NCBI RefSeq assembly: GCF_022869785.1
Contig: NZ_CP094997.1
Coordinates: 3,782,001 to 3,846,000, forward strand
Source: Dyadobacter chenwenxiniae
GTDB taxonomy: Bacteria > Bacteroidota > Bacteroidia > Cytophagales > Spirosomataceae
DNA: 64,000 bases
Direction of reading: 5' to 3'
Shown one piece after another: positions 8,798-17,715 of this stretch. The position numbers and the translations under genes were made by a program. The notes under the pieces are model-generated. The model was not told the DNA's origin. It worked only from the letters and a program-made list of their open reading frames with translations, and ran no database searches. Within the stretch, counting starts at the first letter, position 1, and each line of letters opens with the position of its first letter.

Positions 8798-10081
8798 ATG
8801 AAGTGGCACAGATACTTCATATTCAGCATTTTGGCGGCTTCTTGTTTTGCTGCCATTCATGCTTCTCAAAAATCTGAACAGGCCATTCCCAGGTTTCCTT
8901 TAAAGATTAGTCCCAACGGTCGCCACATTACGGATAACAATGGCGTTCCGTTTCTTATGGTGGCGGATGTTGCGTGGCAAATGCTTAGAAAACTGGGTTA
9001 TAATGATGCTGTTCATTACATGGACACGCGCAAGTCGCAGTCATTCAATACATTTCTGGTTCAGCTTCTACCCGCGCTTCCTAACCAGCGGAATTTTAAT
9101 AAAACACTCCCGTTTCAGGACAACGACATTTCGAAACCCAATAAACTTTACTTCGATTATTTCGACAGGATCATTGCAGCAGCGAAGGAGCGTGATCTGG
9201 TCGTAGGCATTGTTGTTTCCCGTAAAAGCTGGAATGCCATTTTCGATGCACAGAATCCCACTGTTTGGAAAAATTATGGAACATATGTAGGTAAGCATTT
9301 TGCCAAATACAGCAATGTAATCTGGATCGTCAGTGAGGAAGAGTATCAGACCGCTGCTCAATACGAGGCGATTGCCGACGGAATCCGCTCCGTTTCAGAA
9401 GGACAGATCATTGCTTCGCTAAGCACCTGCTCGCCTACGAGCGTGAATGACAGCTCGAAAATCCGGTCGGATCTCAAATTTATCATTCCTGATTCAACCG
9501 TTACTCCGGCTGAATACGCCTCGTTGGCCAATTGGCAAAAAAATTCCGCAGAAGCAGCATTGAGACCGTTTTTGATTGCCAATTCAGAATTCCCGAAAGA
9601 GATTACCGACCAATCCGTTTTAATCAGAAACCAGGCATATCAGTCTATTATGAGCGCGGCGGCGGGATTTTGTCATATGAGCACGATCAAGAACTTTAAC
9701 CCAACCTGGAAGGTGAACATTGACAAAGACGGCGCGGAATACATTCACGAACTTGTCAAAATCCTGAAAGGCATTCCCTGGGAATATATGCAACCCGAAA
9801 ATGTCTCGGAGTTGCTTCCCGACTCCACGGATAAGGCTGAAATCGGCATTGTTTCGCTGTCAAACAAAAAAATGTCTATGCTATATTTGCCCGAATCCAG
9901 ACCGATTAAACTAAACCTCAGCTATTTGAACGGCAAAGATTTTGCAGCCGTCTGGTATAGTCCGAGAACGGGTAAAAGATGGTCTGGCGGTGAGTTCAAA
10001 GAAGCATCGCAAGCCGTCGTTCAACCTCCTGATTCGCAGCCCGGCTGGGACTGGATATTGCTGATTGGTGCAAAAAAATGA
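8798..10081 (+). CDS. Secreted DUF4038 glycoside-hydrolase-like protein (GH140-type)
   Basis: A 427-residue exported protein. Residues 1-22 form a signal peptide (hydrophobic stretch ending CFAAIHAS). The mature part opens with ISPNGRHITDNNGVPFLMVADVAWQML, the characteristic start of the DUF4038 TIM-barrel family, which includes the apiosidase family GH140; it ends with a beta-rich domain like the putative collagen-binding domain found after DUF4038 (VWYSPRTGKRWSGG). Candidate acidic residues sit in NVIWIVSEEEY and ANSEFPKE. The family acts on plant-type polysaccharides, but the substrate here is unknown. It follows rpe by 56 bases and precedes the OmpA/PD40 gene by 117 bases. Confidence 0.72.
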   Translation: MKWHRYFIFSILAASCFAAIHASQKSEQAIPRFPLKISPNGRHITDNNGVPFLMVADVAWQMLRKLGYNDAVHYMDTRKSQSFNTFLVQLLPALPNQRNFNKTLPFQDNDISKPNKLYFDYFDRIIAAAKERDLVVGIVVSRKSWNAIFDAQNPTVWKNYGTYVGKHFAKYSNVIWIVSEEEYQTAAQYEAIADGIRSVSEGQIIASLSTCSPTSVNDSSKIRSDLKFIIPDSTVTPAEYASLANWQKNSAEAALRPFLIANSEFPKEITDQSVLIRNQAYQSIMSAAAGFCHMSTIKNFNPTWKVNIDKDGAEYIHELVKILKGIPWEYMQPENVSELLPDSTDKAEIGIVSLSNKKMSMLYLPESRPIKLNLSYLNGKDFAAVWYSPRTGKRWSGGEFKEASQAVVQPPDSQPGWDWILLIGAKK

Positions 10082-10198
10082 GGTTATTAAGGGAGATTTC
10101 AGGTTCGATAGTCCTTTTGCAGACGGATTGCTACGCTTGATTTTCATCCATTTTCTTAATAATATTACTATAATGATGCTGCCCGGACCGCGCTCAAA

Positions 10199-12253
10199 AT
10201 GAATAAAAGAATACTCGTCAACGTTTTTTTTCTGCTTTCGGCAGTTTTCATAAATAGAGGATACTGTCAGCAAATTTTGTGGGCCAATAAGGTGCTGGGT
10301 TATTCATCAGAGAACAGGCCCGTCCAATTCGGGCACGCATTTCGCGCAAAACAAATCCTTGGCATCCCCAATAAACTTCCCGATTTCGGTAACAGCCCCT
10401 GCGCATGGATGCCTGCTGACCCTGATGGCCGGAATGAGGAGTGGATTAAAGTGGGTTTCGACAAAACGGTCGCGCTCAAACAGGTCGCGATTGCAGAAAA
10501 TTTTAATCCGGGCGCCATTGCGCGCGTGTACGCATATGATGAGTCGGGGAAAGAATATTTGATTTCGGACGCCCCGGCTGGTCAGCTCACGGCGAGAGGA
10601 AGAATGCTCCGGATCTTTCCAAAACAACAAAATATCCTGGCTAATGCGGTAAAAATCGTACTGCAACCTTCGAAAGTTTCCGGGGCTAATCAAATCGATG
10701 CCATAGGGATTTCGGATGACGTTAAGCCTATTGAAGCGGTTATTAACATTGCGAAGGGGCCGCTTTTGAAAACCAAACGTGAAAATATGGGGCCGGCTAT
10801 TAACAGTCAGGGACAGGAAGTTGCACCCATCATTTCTCCGGACGGCAAAACGCTATTTTTCACCAGAGGCAACTTTTCGGGCAATGTTGGCACGCCTGAA
10901 AGGCAGGATATCTGGTATTCAAAACTAAATGAAAAGAATGTCTGGGGACCGGCAATAAATATGGGGCCGCCCCTTAATAACGCCGCCGACAATGCTGTTA
11001 CCAGTATTTCAGCCGATGGCAAAACAATTTACGTCATCAATGTATATAGTCCGGATGGCTCTATGGCATTAGGGCTGTCGCGGTGCTTCCAGACAAAATC
11101 AGGCTGGACCTTTCCAAAGGAGTATAAGATTAATAACCTCCGGGAAAGTGTTACTGCCAGTAATAAAGGCAAGCAAGTGGAAAGTATGGAGACCACAGTT
11201 TCGCCATACGGCAATGTGATGATCATCTCTGTTGAACGCAATGACACCGAAGGCAAAAAGGACCTCTACGTCTCCTTTCTGCAACCAGACGATAGCTGGT
11301 CCGAACCGCTTCATTTAGGGAATGTCATCAACACGGCAGATTATGAAGGCACCCCGTTTCTGGCTCTGGACAATAAAACATTATATTTTTCCTCACACGG
11401 CCACAGCGGTTACGGAGCCGGCGACCTGTTCCTTACCAGGCGGCTGGATGACACCTGGGTAAATTGGTCGCAGCCCGAAAACCTGGGGCCCGTGATTAAT
11501 ACACCCCTTTGGGATGCCTATTTTAATGTTCCTGCGACGGGCGATTATGCTTATTTCAGCGCTAGTGAGAAGGTTTCCGGTCAGGAAGATATTTTCCGGG
11601 TAAGGCTTACACCTGAAACGCGCCCGGACCCGGTCGCAATTATTACTGGTTTAATTTTGGAAGCAGAAACAGACAAACCTGTGCGCTCTGACCTCATTGC
11701 CGAGATCAAGAAGAACAATGAAGTTTTTACCAAAGCCACATTTGATCCTGAAACAGGTGAATACCGGCTCATTCTACCTTTGAAGGAGGTTTATCGCATT
11801 ACAGCAGCTGAGAAAGGTTACTTTCCTTTCTCAGAGGAAATTGATTTATCAAAAGATACCACACTCCGCAATATCCGAAGGGATCTGTATCTGAAACCCA
11901 TTAAGGCAGGCCAGCAGATCAGGCTTAGCAGCACAATGTTCGCACAAAGCAGCGCGGAAGTGATTCGCTCTTCCTATCCCGAACTGGACAGGATTGTAGC
12001 TGCTATGACGAACTATCCGGCTATGGAAATTCTGCTGGAAGGGCACACGGACAATCAGGGAGAAGTGCAGAAAAATATAAAGCTGGCGGAAGACCGTGTT
12101 CAGCAGGTGAAAAAATATCTTTTATCGAAGGGAATTGAGGGCAAAAGAATCCAGACAAAGGCTTGGGGCCCAGCTAAACCCATCGCCAGCAACCTCACTG
12201 AACAGACGCGCATGAAGAACCGCAGAGTAGAGTTTACAATTCTTAAAATCTAA
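10199..12253 (+). CDS. OmpA-family outer-membrane protein with PD40 repeats
   Basis: A 684-residue envelope protein. After a signal peptide (residues 1-23) comes an N-terminal beta domain of about 150 residues that resembles a discoidin-like module (WIKVGFDKTVALKQVAIAENF), then WD40-like PD40 beta-propeller repeats (SPDGKTLFFTR, SADGKTIYVIN, LALDNKTLYFSSHGHSGYGAGDLFLT), a small carboxypeptidase-regulatory-like domain at about 490-550, and a C-terminal OmpA domain with LEGHTDNQG and the Arg-rich MKNRRVEFTI end, which binds peptidoglycan. Such proteins usually tie outer-membrane machinery to the cell wall, for instance near PorP/SprF or TonB systems. No PorP partner is seen here. The N-terminal domain is uncommon in this family. 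Confidence 0.82.
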   Translation: MNKRILVNVFFLLSAVFINRGYCQQILWANKVLGYSSENRPVQFGHAFRAKQILGIPNKLPDFGNSPCAWMPADPDGRNEEWIKVGFDKTVALKQVAIAENFNPGAIARVYAYDESGKEYLISDAPAGQLTARGRMLRIFPKQQNILANAVKIVLQPSKVSGANQIDAIGISDDVKPIEAVINIAKGPLLKTKRENMGPAINSQGQEVAPIISPDGKTLFFTRGNFSGNVGTPERQDIWYSKLNEKNVWGPAINMGPPLNNAADNAVTSISADGKTIYVINVYSPDGSMALGLSRCFQTKSGWTFPKEYKINNLRESVTASNKGKQVESMETTVSPYGNVMIISVERNDTEGKKDLYVSFLQPDDSWSEPLHLGNVINTADYEGTPFLALDNKTLYFSSHGHSGYGAGDLFLTRRLDDTWVNWSQPENLGPVINTPLWDAYFNVPATGDYAYFSASEKVSGQEDIFRVRLTPETRPDPVAIITGLILEAETDKPVRSDLIAEIKKNNEVFTKATFDPETGEYRLILPLKEVYRITAAEKGYFPFSEEIDLSKDTTLRNIRRDLYLKPIKAGQQIRLSSTMFAQSSAEVIRSSYPELDRIVAAMTNYPAMEILLEGHTDNQGEVQKNIKLAEDRVQQVKKYLLSKGIEGKRIQTKAWGPAKPIASNLTEQTRMKNRRVEFTILKI

Positions 12254-12330
12254 AAAATATCCTATAAAGGGAAATTTGCTTAATTTCGCGGCAAGTCAAT
12301 TGCAACATCAGCGCACGTCAACTTTCTTAA

Positions 12331-14199
12331 ATGTCTTCAATCCGTACAAACGAATCCCTGAAAACCTGGCTTATTGTCGCTGTCATTTTAATCGCGGGAA
12401 TTGCTTTAAGGCTTCATAATCTGGATCGTTACAGTATTTTCTTTGATGAAAGAAGCACAATGGTGATCAGCCAGGGTGTTGTTTTGGAAGGGGCTAATCA
12501 AAAAGAGGTTTTCTCTACGCTTAAAGTAACCAATTCTAATTTCTGGGAAACGCCTCAATTTAGCCTCAGACCGCCCCGGGTGCTGCGTTCCTTCACTTAT
12601 AATGAAAATTATTATCCCCGTGCTTTCACACCCGCAGAGTTTTGGGCACCGAAAACAATTGACGATTACTACGAAGCTAACAACCGGAGTGATATAGGAA
12701 ACAGTCCTTTTTACTATCTGCTACTGCATTTCTGGATGGAGGTTTTCGGGATTTCAGACTTTTCTGCGCGATCCCTTTCCGTCTTTTTCAGCGTACTCAT
12801 CATTGGTTTGACATTCCTTTTCGGAAGGCGTTTTTTTAGCGTCAATACGGGTCTGATTGCCTCGGCGATTGTGGCTATTGAACCCTTTTTTATTGGTTAC
12901 AGTCAGCAGGCGCGCAGTTATTCCCTGATGTTCTTTTTGACGTTGCTAGCCACCTATTTCTTTTTACAAATCATTGAAAGTGAGGCCAACAAGCGGCAAA
13001 ATACCAGGCTCTACATTGGCTACATTGTAACCGCCGGATTAAGCATATTATCCCATTTCCTCTCCATTGCTGTGTTACTGGGGCACGCCTTGTATGCACT
13101 CTTGTTCCTGCGAACCATTAAGGGTTGGGTCAAAATGGCTTTTTCTGCTGTTCTGGCACTTTCGGGAGTTGCCTGGTGGATGATTTACGGCGGCGGAACC
13201 TATACTTTATATACGCTTAATTATCAGGCTGCCCTTTACAAAAGAATGGCGGAAACGAGGCCTTATGATAATCCGTTCGGCACTATTTTACCTGCTACAA
13301 TCGGCAATGTGTTTACAAAAGCTTTACCGCTTTTCTCAGATCTTGTGATTTTCACAAACGGCTTAACAGACGCCCTTGCGGGAAAGAAAAACGTCTTCGT
13401 TTCTCTTTTTATTGGCGTGTTACTGATCATTTGGTATCGTTTCAGCAATCGCATGAAGCTGAATGTTGGCTTGAAAGCCGCAGTTCCCTTTATTCTTGCA
13501 CTGTCAGGAGCTGCTTTTTATTCCAATCATAAAGTACAATTTGTAATCCTGTCGGTAAGTGTTTTTGCCCTTTCATTCATTCCGGATGTACATAGGCAGG
13601 CTGACAGCGTGCAAAAGAAGAGGCTTTGGATGATTTACATCATGGCCCTGTTTCCAACTTCTTTTTTAATAATAATGTCATTCAAAAACGGGCACACTTA
13701 TGGTTTAATGCAGCGTTACTCTGGATTTGCATTCCCTTATATGATCATCCTTTTAAGCCTTTTGCTACAATATTATAATTCTATTAAGGTTGAATTCAGG
13801 ACGTTGATATTTATTGGTTTAGCTTGTCAGCTCTATTTTGTGTCTTTGAGATTAGGGGAATTCTATGAAGACCGATCGCCGAAATACGGATATTTTTCAA
13901 CGCCGCGCGCCCCGAATCCATATTACGAGGCAGCTCAGAAGATCAAGAAATTATACCAAAAAGGCGATACGATTCTATATCCTGCTTCGCGTTACGAGAT
14001 CTTATCTGAAATGGACAGAACATTCCTTCCTTATTCGATTCAGGATGCGCAGGTTACCAATCTGTATTTACCCAAAGACGCACAATATGTACAGGTTATG
14101 GACACGACGCAGACCACGCATATTTTACTCAAAAAAGCAGGAAATAAGGAGCCCGTTGTGATCAAGAAGTTGAAAGGGCTGCGTTACGGATTGGAGTAA
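12331..14199 (+). CDS. GT-C type membrane glycosyltransferase (GT39/ArnT-like)
   Basis: A 622-residue protein with about 11-13 hydrophobic segments over residues 1-500 and a soluble C-terminal tail. The first external loop carries YSIFFDERSTMVI with Asp39-Glu40, the acidic pair that GT39/GT83-like enzymes use, and the FSARSLSVFFSVLIIGLTF stretch that recurs in bacterial dolichol-mannosyltransferase-like proteins. These enzymes move a sugar from polyprenyl phosphate to a glycan, lipid or protein on the outer face of the inner membrane. The next genes include a polyprenyl-phosphate glycosyltransferase fusion that could make its donor. It opens the glycan locus; acceptor and sugar cannot be told. 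Confidence 0.75.
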   Translation: MSSIRTNESLKTWLIVAVILIAGIALRLHNLDRYSIFFDERSTMVISQGVVLEGANQKEVFSTLKVTNSNFWETPQFSLRPPRVLRSFTYNENYYPRAFTPAEFWAPKTIDDYYEANNRSDIGNSPFYYLLLHFWMEVFGISDFSARSLSVFFSVLIIGLTFLFGRRFFSVNTGLIASAIVAIEPFFIGYSQQARSYSLMFFLTLLATYFFLQIIESEANKRQNTRLYIGYIVTAGLSILSHFLSIAVLLGHALYALLFLRTIKGWVKMAFSAVLALSGVAWWMIYGGGTYTLYTLNYQAALYKRMAETRPYDNPFGTILPATIGNVFTKALPLFSDLVIFTNGLTDALAGKKNVFVSLFIGVLLIIWYRFSNRMKLNVGLKAAVPFILALSGAAFYSNHKVQFVILSVSVFALSFIPDVHRQADSVQKKRLWMIYIMALFPTSFLIIMSFKNGHTYGLMQRYSGFAFPYMIILLSLLLQYYNSIKVEFRTLIFIGLACQLYFVSLRLGEFYEDRSPKYGYFSTPRAPNPYYEAAQKIKKLYQKGDTILYPASRYEILSEMDRTFLPYSIQDAQVTNLYLPKDAQYVQVMDTTQTTHILLKKAGNKEPVVIKKLKGLRYGLE

Positions 14200-14314
14200 G
14201 CAATGTGCGCCATTTACAAAAGCCGACAAATAAGATTTTGTATATTGCACTCTTAAAACAGAAGGTTTGACCTTTATTTTGTGAGATTTTATTAATATCG
14301 ACATATACACAGGC

Positions 14315-15142
14315 ATGACCGCAGAAGAGATATTGAACGACCCAAGGCAGATAAGCGGAGAACTTCGGCTTAAAATTCTGGGCCTCTACCATAAAGCAAA
14401 TGCCGGCCACATTGGCTGCTCACTAAGCTGCATTGATCTGATGATCGCCGTCCTTTTTCTGCAAAAATCGGAAGAAGATACCTTTATATTATCCAAAGGA
14501 CACGCCGCAGCCGCATTATATGCATGCCTGAATGTTACTGGCGAGATTACGGACGAAGAACTGGACACTTTTTACCTCGACGGCACATCACTTCCAGCGC
14601 ACCCTGCCCCAAGACAATACAAAGGCATACCTTTCGCAACAGGCTCACTGGGCCACGGCTTACCCATCGCAACGGGGATTGCACATGCGGCGAAGGTAAG
14701 CGGTGAAGAAACTTACTCGTTTGCTTTGCTTTCAGACGGCGAAACGAATGAAGGAACAACCTGGGAAGCAGCACATTACGCTATACAGAATCAGTTGGAT
14801 AATCTTTTTATGATTATTGACAAAAACGGTTTGCAGGGTTTTGGCCCAACTGATAAGGTTTTAGGAGAAACCGCGTCCGTTGAAAAATGGAATGCAATTG
14901 GTTTTGAAACAATTGAGGTTGATGGTCATGACATTAGTGCTGTGAGTTTGGCGATTGACGAACTTAAAACACACAAAAACGGGCTTCCAAAAGCGATTAT
15001 AGCGAATACTGTAAAGGGCAAAGGAGTGTCCTATATGGAGAATAAATTAGAGTGGCATTATTTACCAATGAACAAAGACCAATACGAGCAAGCCACGCTG
15101 GAAGTAAAGGAACGCTACTTTAATGAATTGACGAATGCTTGA
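14315..15142 (+). CDS. Transketolase-like enzyme, N-terminal (thiamine-diphosphate) subunit
   Basis: A 275-residue protein equal to the first third of transketolase. It has KANAGHIGCSLSCIDLM, LSKGHAAAALYA with the active-site His, GSLGHGLPIATGIA, and the thiamine-diphosphate/magnesium motif SDGETNEGTTWE followed about 25 residues later by DKNGLQGFG. The first Gly of the usual GDG is Ser. The partner subunit lies at 17716-18636. Two-subunit transketolases occur in central metabolism of some bacteria and archaea and also in glycan and antibiotic clusters, where they move two-carbon units onto nucleotide sugars or carriers. The gene overlaps the next one by 8 bases, so it belongs to the glycan operon. 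Confidence 0.88.
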   Translation: MTAEEILNDPRQISGELRLKILGLYHKANAGHIGCSLSCIDLMIAVLFLQKSEEDTFILSKGHAAAALYACLNVTGEITDEELDTFYLDGTSLPAHPAPRQYKGIPFATGSLGHGLPIATGIAHAAKVSGEETYSFALLSDGETNEGTTWEAAHYAIQNQLDNLFMIIDKNGLQGFGPTDKVLGETASVEKWNAIGFETIEVDGHDISAVSLAIDELKTHKNGLPKAIIANTVKGKGVSYMENKLEWHYLPMNKDQYEQATLEVKERYFNELTNA

Positions 15143-17129
15143 CCAATTGCCGGTTTTCCGCGATAAAATAGAAAGTTTAAAAGGGCCAGTTTTTGTTTTT
15201 GGTGCAAGCGGCTTCATCGGTGCCAATCTTTTCAACGAAATTTTCAAAATCCGCAAGGACTGTTACGCGCTCACACACGACGCAACAAAGGCATGGAGGC
15301 TCAAATTGCTGAACGTTCCTTTCGAAAACATTGTCCATTGCGATATCCTTTCCAATAACTCGGTTCAGGAAGTTTTTGAAAAATATAAGCCGCAAACGAT
15401 ATTTAATCTGGCGGCTTACGGCGCTTACAGCAAGCAAAATAATGTCAACCTAACGTACGAAACCAACGTCATCGGGACCGTTAACATTCTACAAAATTGC
15501 ACGACCGAAATGGTTTATATCCATGCCGGAAGCAGTTCTGAATATGGTTTCAATTGCACTTCACCGAAAGAGACCGATCGCGTAGAACCGAACAGTCATT
15601 ATGCCGTTTCTAAGGTTTCAGCGGCATATTTGCTGGAATATTATGCCAAAGTTTTTAATCTTAAAACGCTTAATTTAAGACTTTATTCCATTTACGGATA
15701 TTGGGAAGAGCCGGATAGATTAATCCCGAAACTGATTGAAAACGCAAGGAAAAAGCAGCTTCCTTCGCTGGTTTCGCCTGATATAAGCCGGGATTTCGTG
15801 TTTATAGAAGATTGCGTGGAAGCGTTTCTGGATGCCGCATTAAAGATCAGCAAGGAAACTTCCGGTAAATCGTACAACATTGCAACAGGACGCAAAACCA
15901 CCATGGGCGACCTCGTTGATACTTCAAGAAGAACATTCAACATTACGCAGGAACCGCAATGGGGCAGCATGTCCAACCGGAAATGGGACCTTGCAGAATG
16001 GTTTGGCGATCCGGGCGCATTTGAAACTGACTTTGGCTGGAAAGCCAGGACGCCGCTGGAAACCGGGCTTTCAAAATATAGTGACTGGCAGGCGCAGATC
16101 AAATATGAAGACCGCGTCATTCCTGCTTTTGAAAACCCGAAACTGAACCCGGTTATCACAGCGATCATTGCCTGTTATAAGGATGCACAAGCGATTCCAT
16201 TCATGTATGAGCGCATTGTGAAGACTTGTAATGATCTGAAAGTGCGTTATGAAATCATCTTTGTGAATGACAATTCGCCTGATAATCAGGAAGAAGTGAT
16301 TAGCAAAATATGTGATAAGGACCCAAATGTTGTGGGGATCAGTCACTCCCGGAATTTCGGTTCGCAATCTGCCTTTTTGAGTGGAATGGAGATTGCTACG
16401 GGTGATTGCGTAGTCTTAATGGATGGCGATTTACAGGATCCGCCTGAAATTATTCCTGCTTTTTACGAAAAATGGATGGAAGGATTCGACGTTGTTTATG
16501 GTGTTCGGGTTCAGCGGGAAATGAAGCCGCACATTCACTTTTTCTATAAATCGTTTTATAAAGTATTCCAGGGGCTTAGCTACATTGCTATTCCCCGCGA
16601 TGCCGGCGACTTTTCTATGATCGATCGCAAGGTTGTGAAGGAACTAGTGGATTTGCCTGAAACTGAGCAGTTTTTGCGTGGATTGCGCGCTTGGGTTGGT
16701 TTTAAGCAAACAGGCGTCCCATATGTAAGGCCGGAAAGAATGTTTGGCGTTTCTACCAATAACTGGACAAAAAACATTTGGTGGGCAAAGAAAGCGATAT
16801 TCTCGTTCAGTTTTGCGCCGTTGGAATTGATGAGTTATGCAGGTTTTGCATTAACGGGATTGTCAATCTTAGGGATTATCTGGCAAATCTTAGCGAAATT
16901 CGTGTTTTTCAGGGATACGCCGCAAGGGATCAGCACCGTTATCGTTCTGGTCGTTTTCTTCGGCGGGTTAACGATTTTGGGCATTTCGTTCCTGGGTGAA
17001 TACATTGCCAAGATCTTTGAAGAAACCAAAAAGCGACCCAAATATATCCGAACCAGAATTCGCCGCGGCTCCAAATCATACAAAACCGCAGATGAAATCA
17101 GGACATTAGTGAAGCAATTGAGGAAGTAG
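15135..17129 (+). CDS. Fusion of an NDP-sugar epimerase/dehydratase with a GT2 polyprenyl-phosphate glycosyltransferase
   Basis: A 664-residue two-domain protein. Residues 15-320 are an extended short-chain dehydrogenase/reductase: Rossmann motif GASGFIG at 23-29, catalytic SSSEYG and YAVSK (Tyr156, Lys160), and RDFVFIEDCVEA typical of NDP-sugar epimerases. Residues 338-650 are a GT2 glycosyltransferase of the dolichol-phosphate-mannose synthase/GtrB group: FVNDNSPDNQEE, DGDLQDPPE at 430-438, then two C-terminal membrane helices and a basic tail. The sequence is continuous with no sign of a lost stop. The fusion suggests that a sugar nucleotide made by the first half is handed to undecaprenyl phosphate by the second. 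The gene overlaps the transketolase N-subunit gene by 8 bases. Confidence 0.88.
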   Translation: MLDQLPVFRDKIESLKGPVFVFGASGFIGANLFNEIFKIRKDCYALTHDATKAWRLKLLNVPFENIVHCDILSNNSVQEVFEKYKPQTIFNLAAYGAYSKQNNVNLTYETNVIGTVNILQNCTTEMVYIHAGSSSEYGFNCTSPKETDRVEPNSHYAVSKVSAAYLLEYYAKVFNLKTLNLRLYSIYGYWEEPDRLIPKLIENARKKQLPSLVSPDISRDFVFIEDCVEAFLDAALKISKETSGKSYNIATGRKTTMGDLVDTSRRTFNITQEPQWGSMSNRKWDLAEWFGDPGAFETDFGWKARTPLETGLSKYSDWQAQIKYEDRVIPAFENPKLNPVITAIIACYKDAQAIPFMYERIVKTCNDLKVRYEIIFVNDNSPDNQEEVISKICDKDPNVVGISHSRNFGSQSAFLSGMEIATGDCVVLMDGDLQDPPEIIPAFYEKWMEGFDVVYGVRVQREMKPHIHFFYKSFYKVFQGLSYIAIPRDAGDFSMIDRKVVKELVDLPETEQFLRGLRAWVGFKQTGVPYVRPERMFGVSTNNWTKNIWWAKKAIFSFSFAPLELMSYAGFALTGLSILGIIWQILAKFVFFRDTPQGISTVIVLVVFFGGLTILGISFLGEYIAKIFEETKKRPKYIRTRIRRGSKSYKTADEIRTLVKQLRK

Positions 17130-17197
17130 AAGACATAAACACAAGCTCAACATTTTTAAACTCTATCATAAAATGGATAAATTAAGGTTGAAGCTTA

Positions 17198-17491
17198 ATG
17201 GTTATTATCAAACAAAAGACGTTACACAAGTATTGCGATAAATACCCGGAGGCCAAAATAGCGATTGCCGAGTGGGCTGATAAGACTGAGTCGGCGGACT
17301 GGACAAACTTCATGGATGTCAAATCCATTTTTAATAGTGTCGACTACGTTGGCGATAACAGGTTTGTCTTTAATATTAAAGGAAATCAATATCGAATGGT
17401 TGCCATGATATTTTTCAGCGTTCGGACGGTTTATATCCGCTGGTTCGGATCGCATAGCGAATATGACAAGATCAATGTTTCAAAGATTTAA
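17198..17491 (+). CDS. HigB-type mRNA-interferase toxin (RelE superfamily)
   Basis: A 97-residue protein of the HigB toxin family (RelE-like fold). It shows the family pattern: an N-terminal helix with KYPEAKIAIAEWADKTESADW, then VDYVGDNRFVFNIKGNQYRMVAMIFF and the C-terminal VYIRWFGSHSEYDKI, which carries the basic and aromatic residues typical of the active site. HigB toxins cut mRNA on the ribosome and are usually encoded before their antitoxin, as here. Its antitoxin partner at 17503 is short and lacks a DNA-binding domain. The pair sits in the middle of a glycan operon, 68 bases after the epimerase/glycosyltransferase gene. Confidence 0.85.
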   Translation: MVIIKQKTLHKYCDKYPEAKIAIAEWADKTESADWTNFMDVKSIFNSVDYVGDNRFVFNIKGNQYRMVAMIFFSVRTVYIRWFGSHSEYDKINVSKI

Positions 17492-17502
17492 AGGACATTG
17501 CT

Positions 17503-17694
17503 ATGAAACTTTTGACTGAACAAGAATACAATGACGCTTTCAGGATCATTGACAACCTGATTGCTGAGAATTTTGAAGAAGACATTAACAAACAGCAGGA
17601 GTTTTTGGAGGTTGCAAAGGCAATCCAGGAATACGAAAAGACAATGTATCCGCTTCCAAAACTAACAAGTGCTATGAGAATAAAAAGCGCTTAA
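17503..17694 (+). CDS. Short HigA-like antitoxin without a helix-turn-helix domain
   Basis: A 63-residue acidic protein that starts 11 bases after higB. MKLLTEQEYNDAFRIIDNLI...EFLEVAKAIQEYEKTMYPLP matches the N-terminal region that HigA-type antitoxins place before their Xre helix-turn-helix, including the closing YP-P motif. Full-length antitoxins of this group continue for about 60 more residues with the DNA-binding domain; here the protein ends 15 residues after YPLP, and only 21 bases separate it from the next gene, so no frameshift could hide the missing domain. It may still neutralise the toxin, or be a remnant. Self-repression through DNA binding would be lost. Confidence 0.68.
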   Translation: MKLLTEQEYNDAFRIIDNLIAENFEEDINKQQEFLEVAKAIQEYEKTMYPLPKLTSAMRIKSA

Positions 17695-17715
17695 AAGCAT
17701 CATCATACAAACCGA

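Noticed and set aside
17640..17715. A hidden frameshift that would restore the missing HTH domain of the HigA-like antitoxin
   Set aside because: Only 21 bases remain before the transketolase C-subunit gene, far too few for the roughly 60 missing residues.
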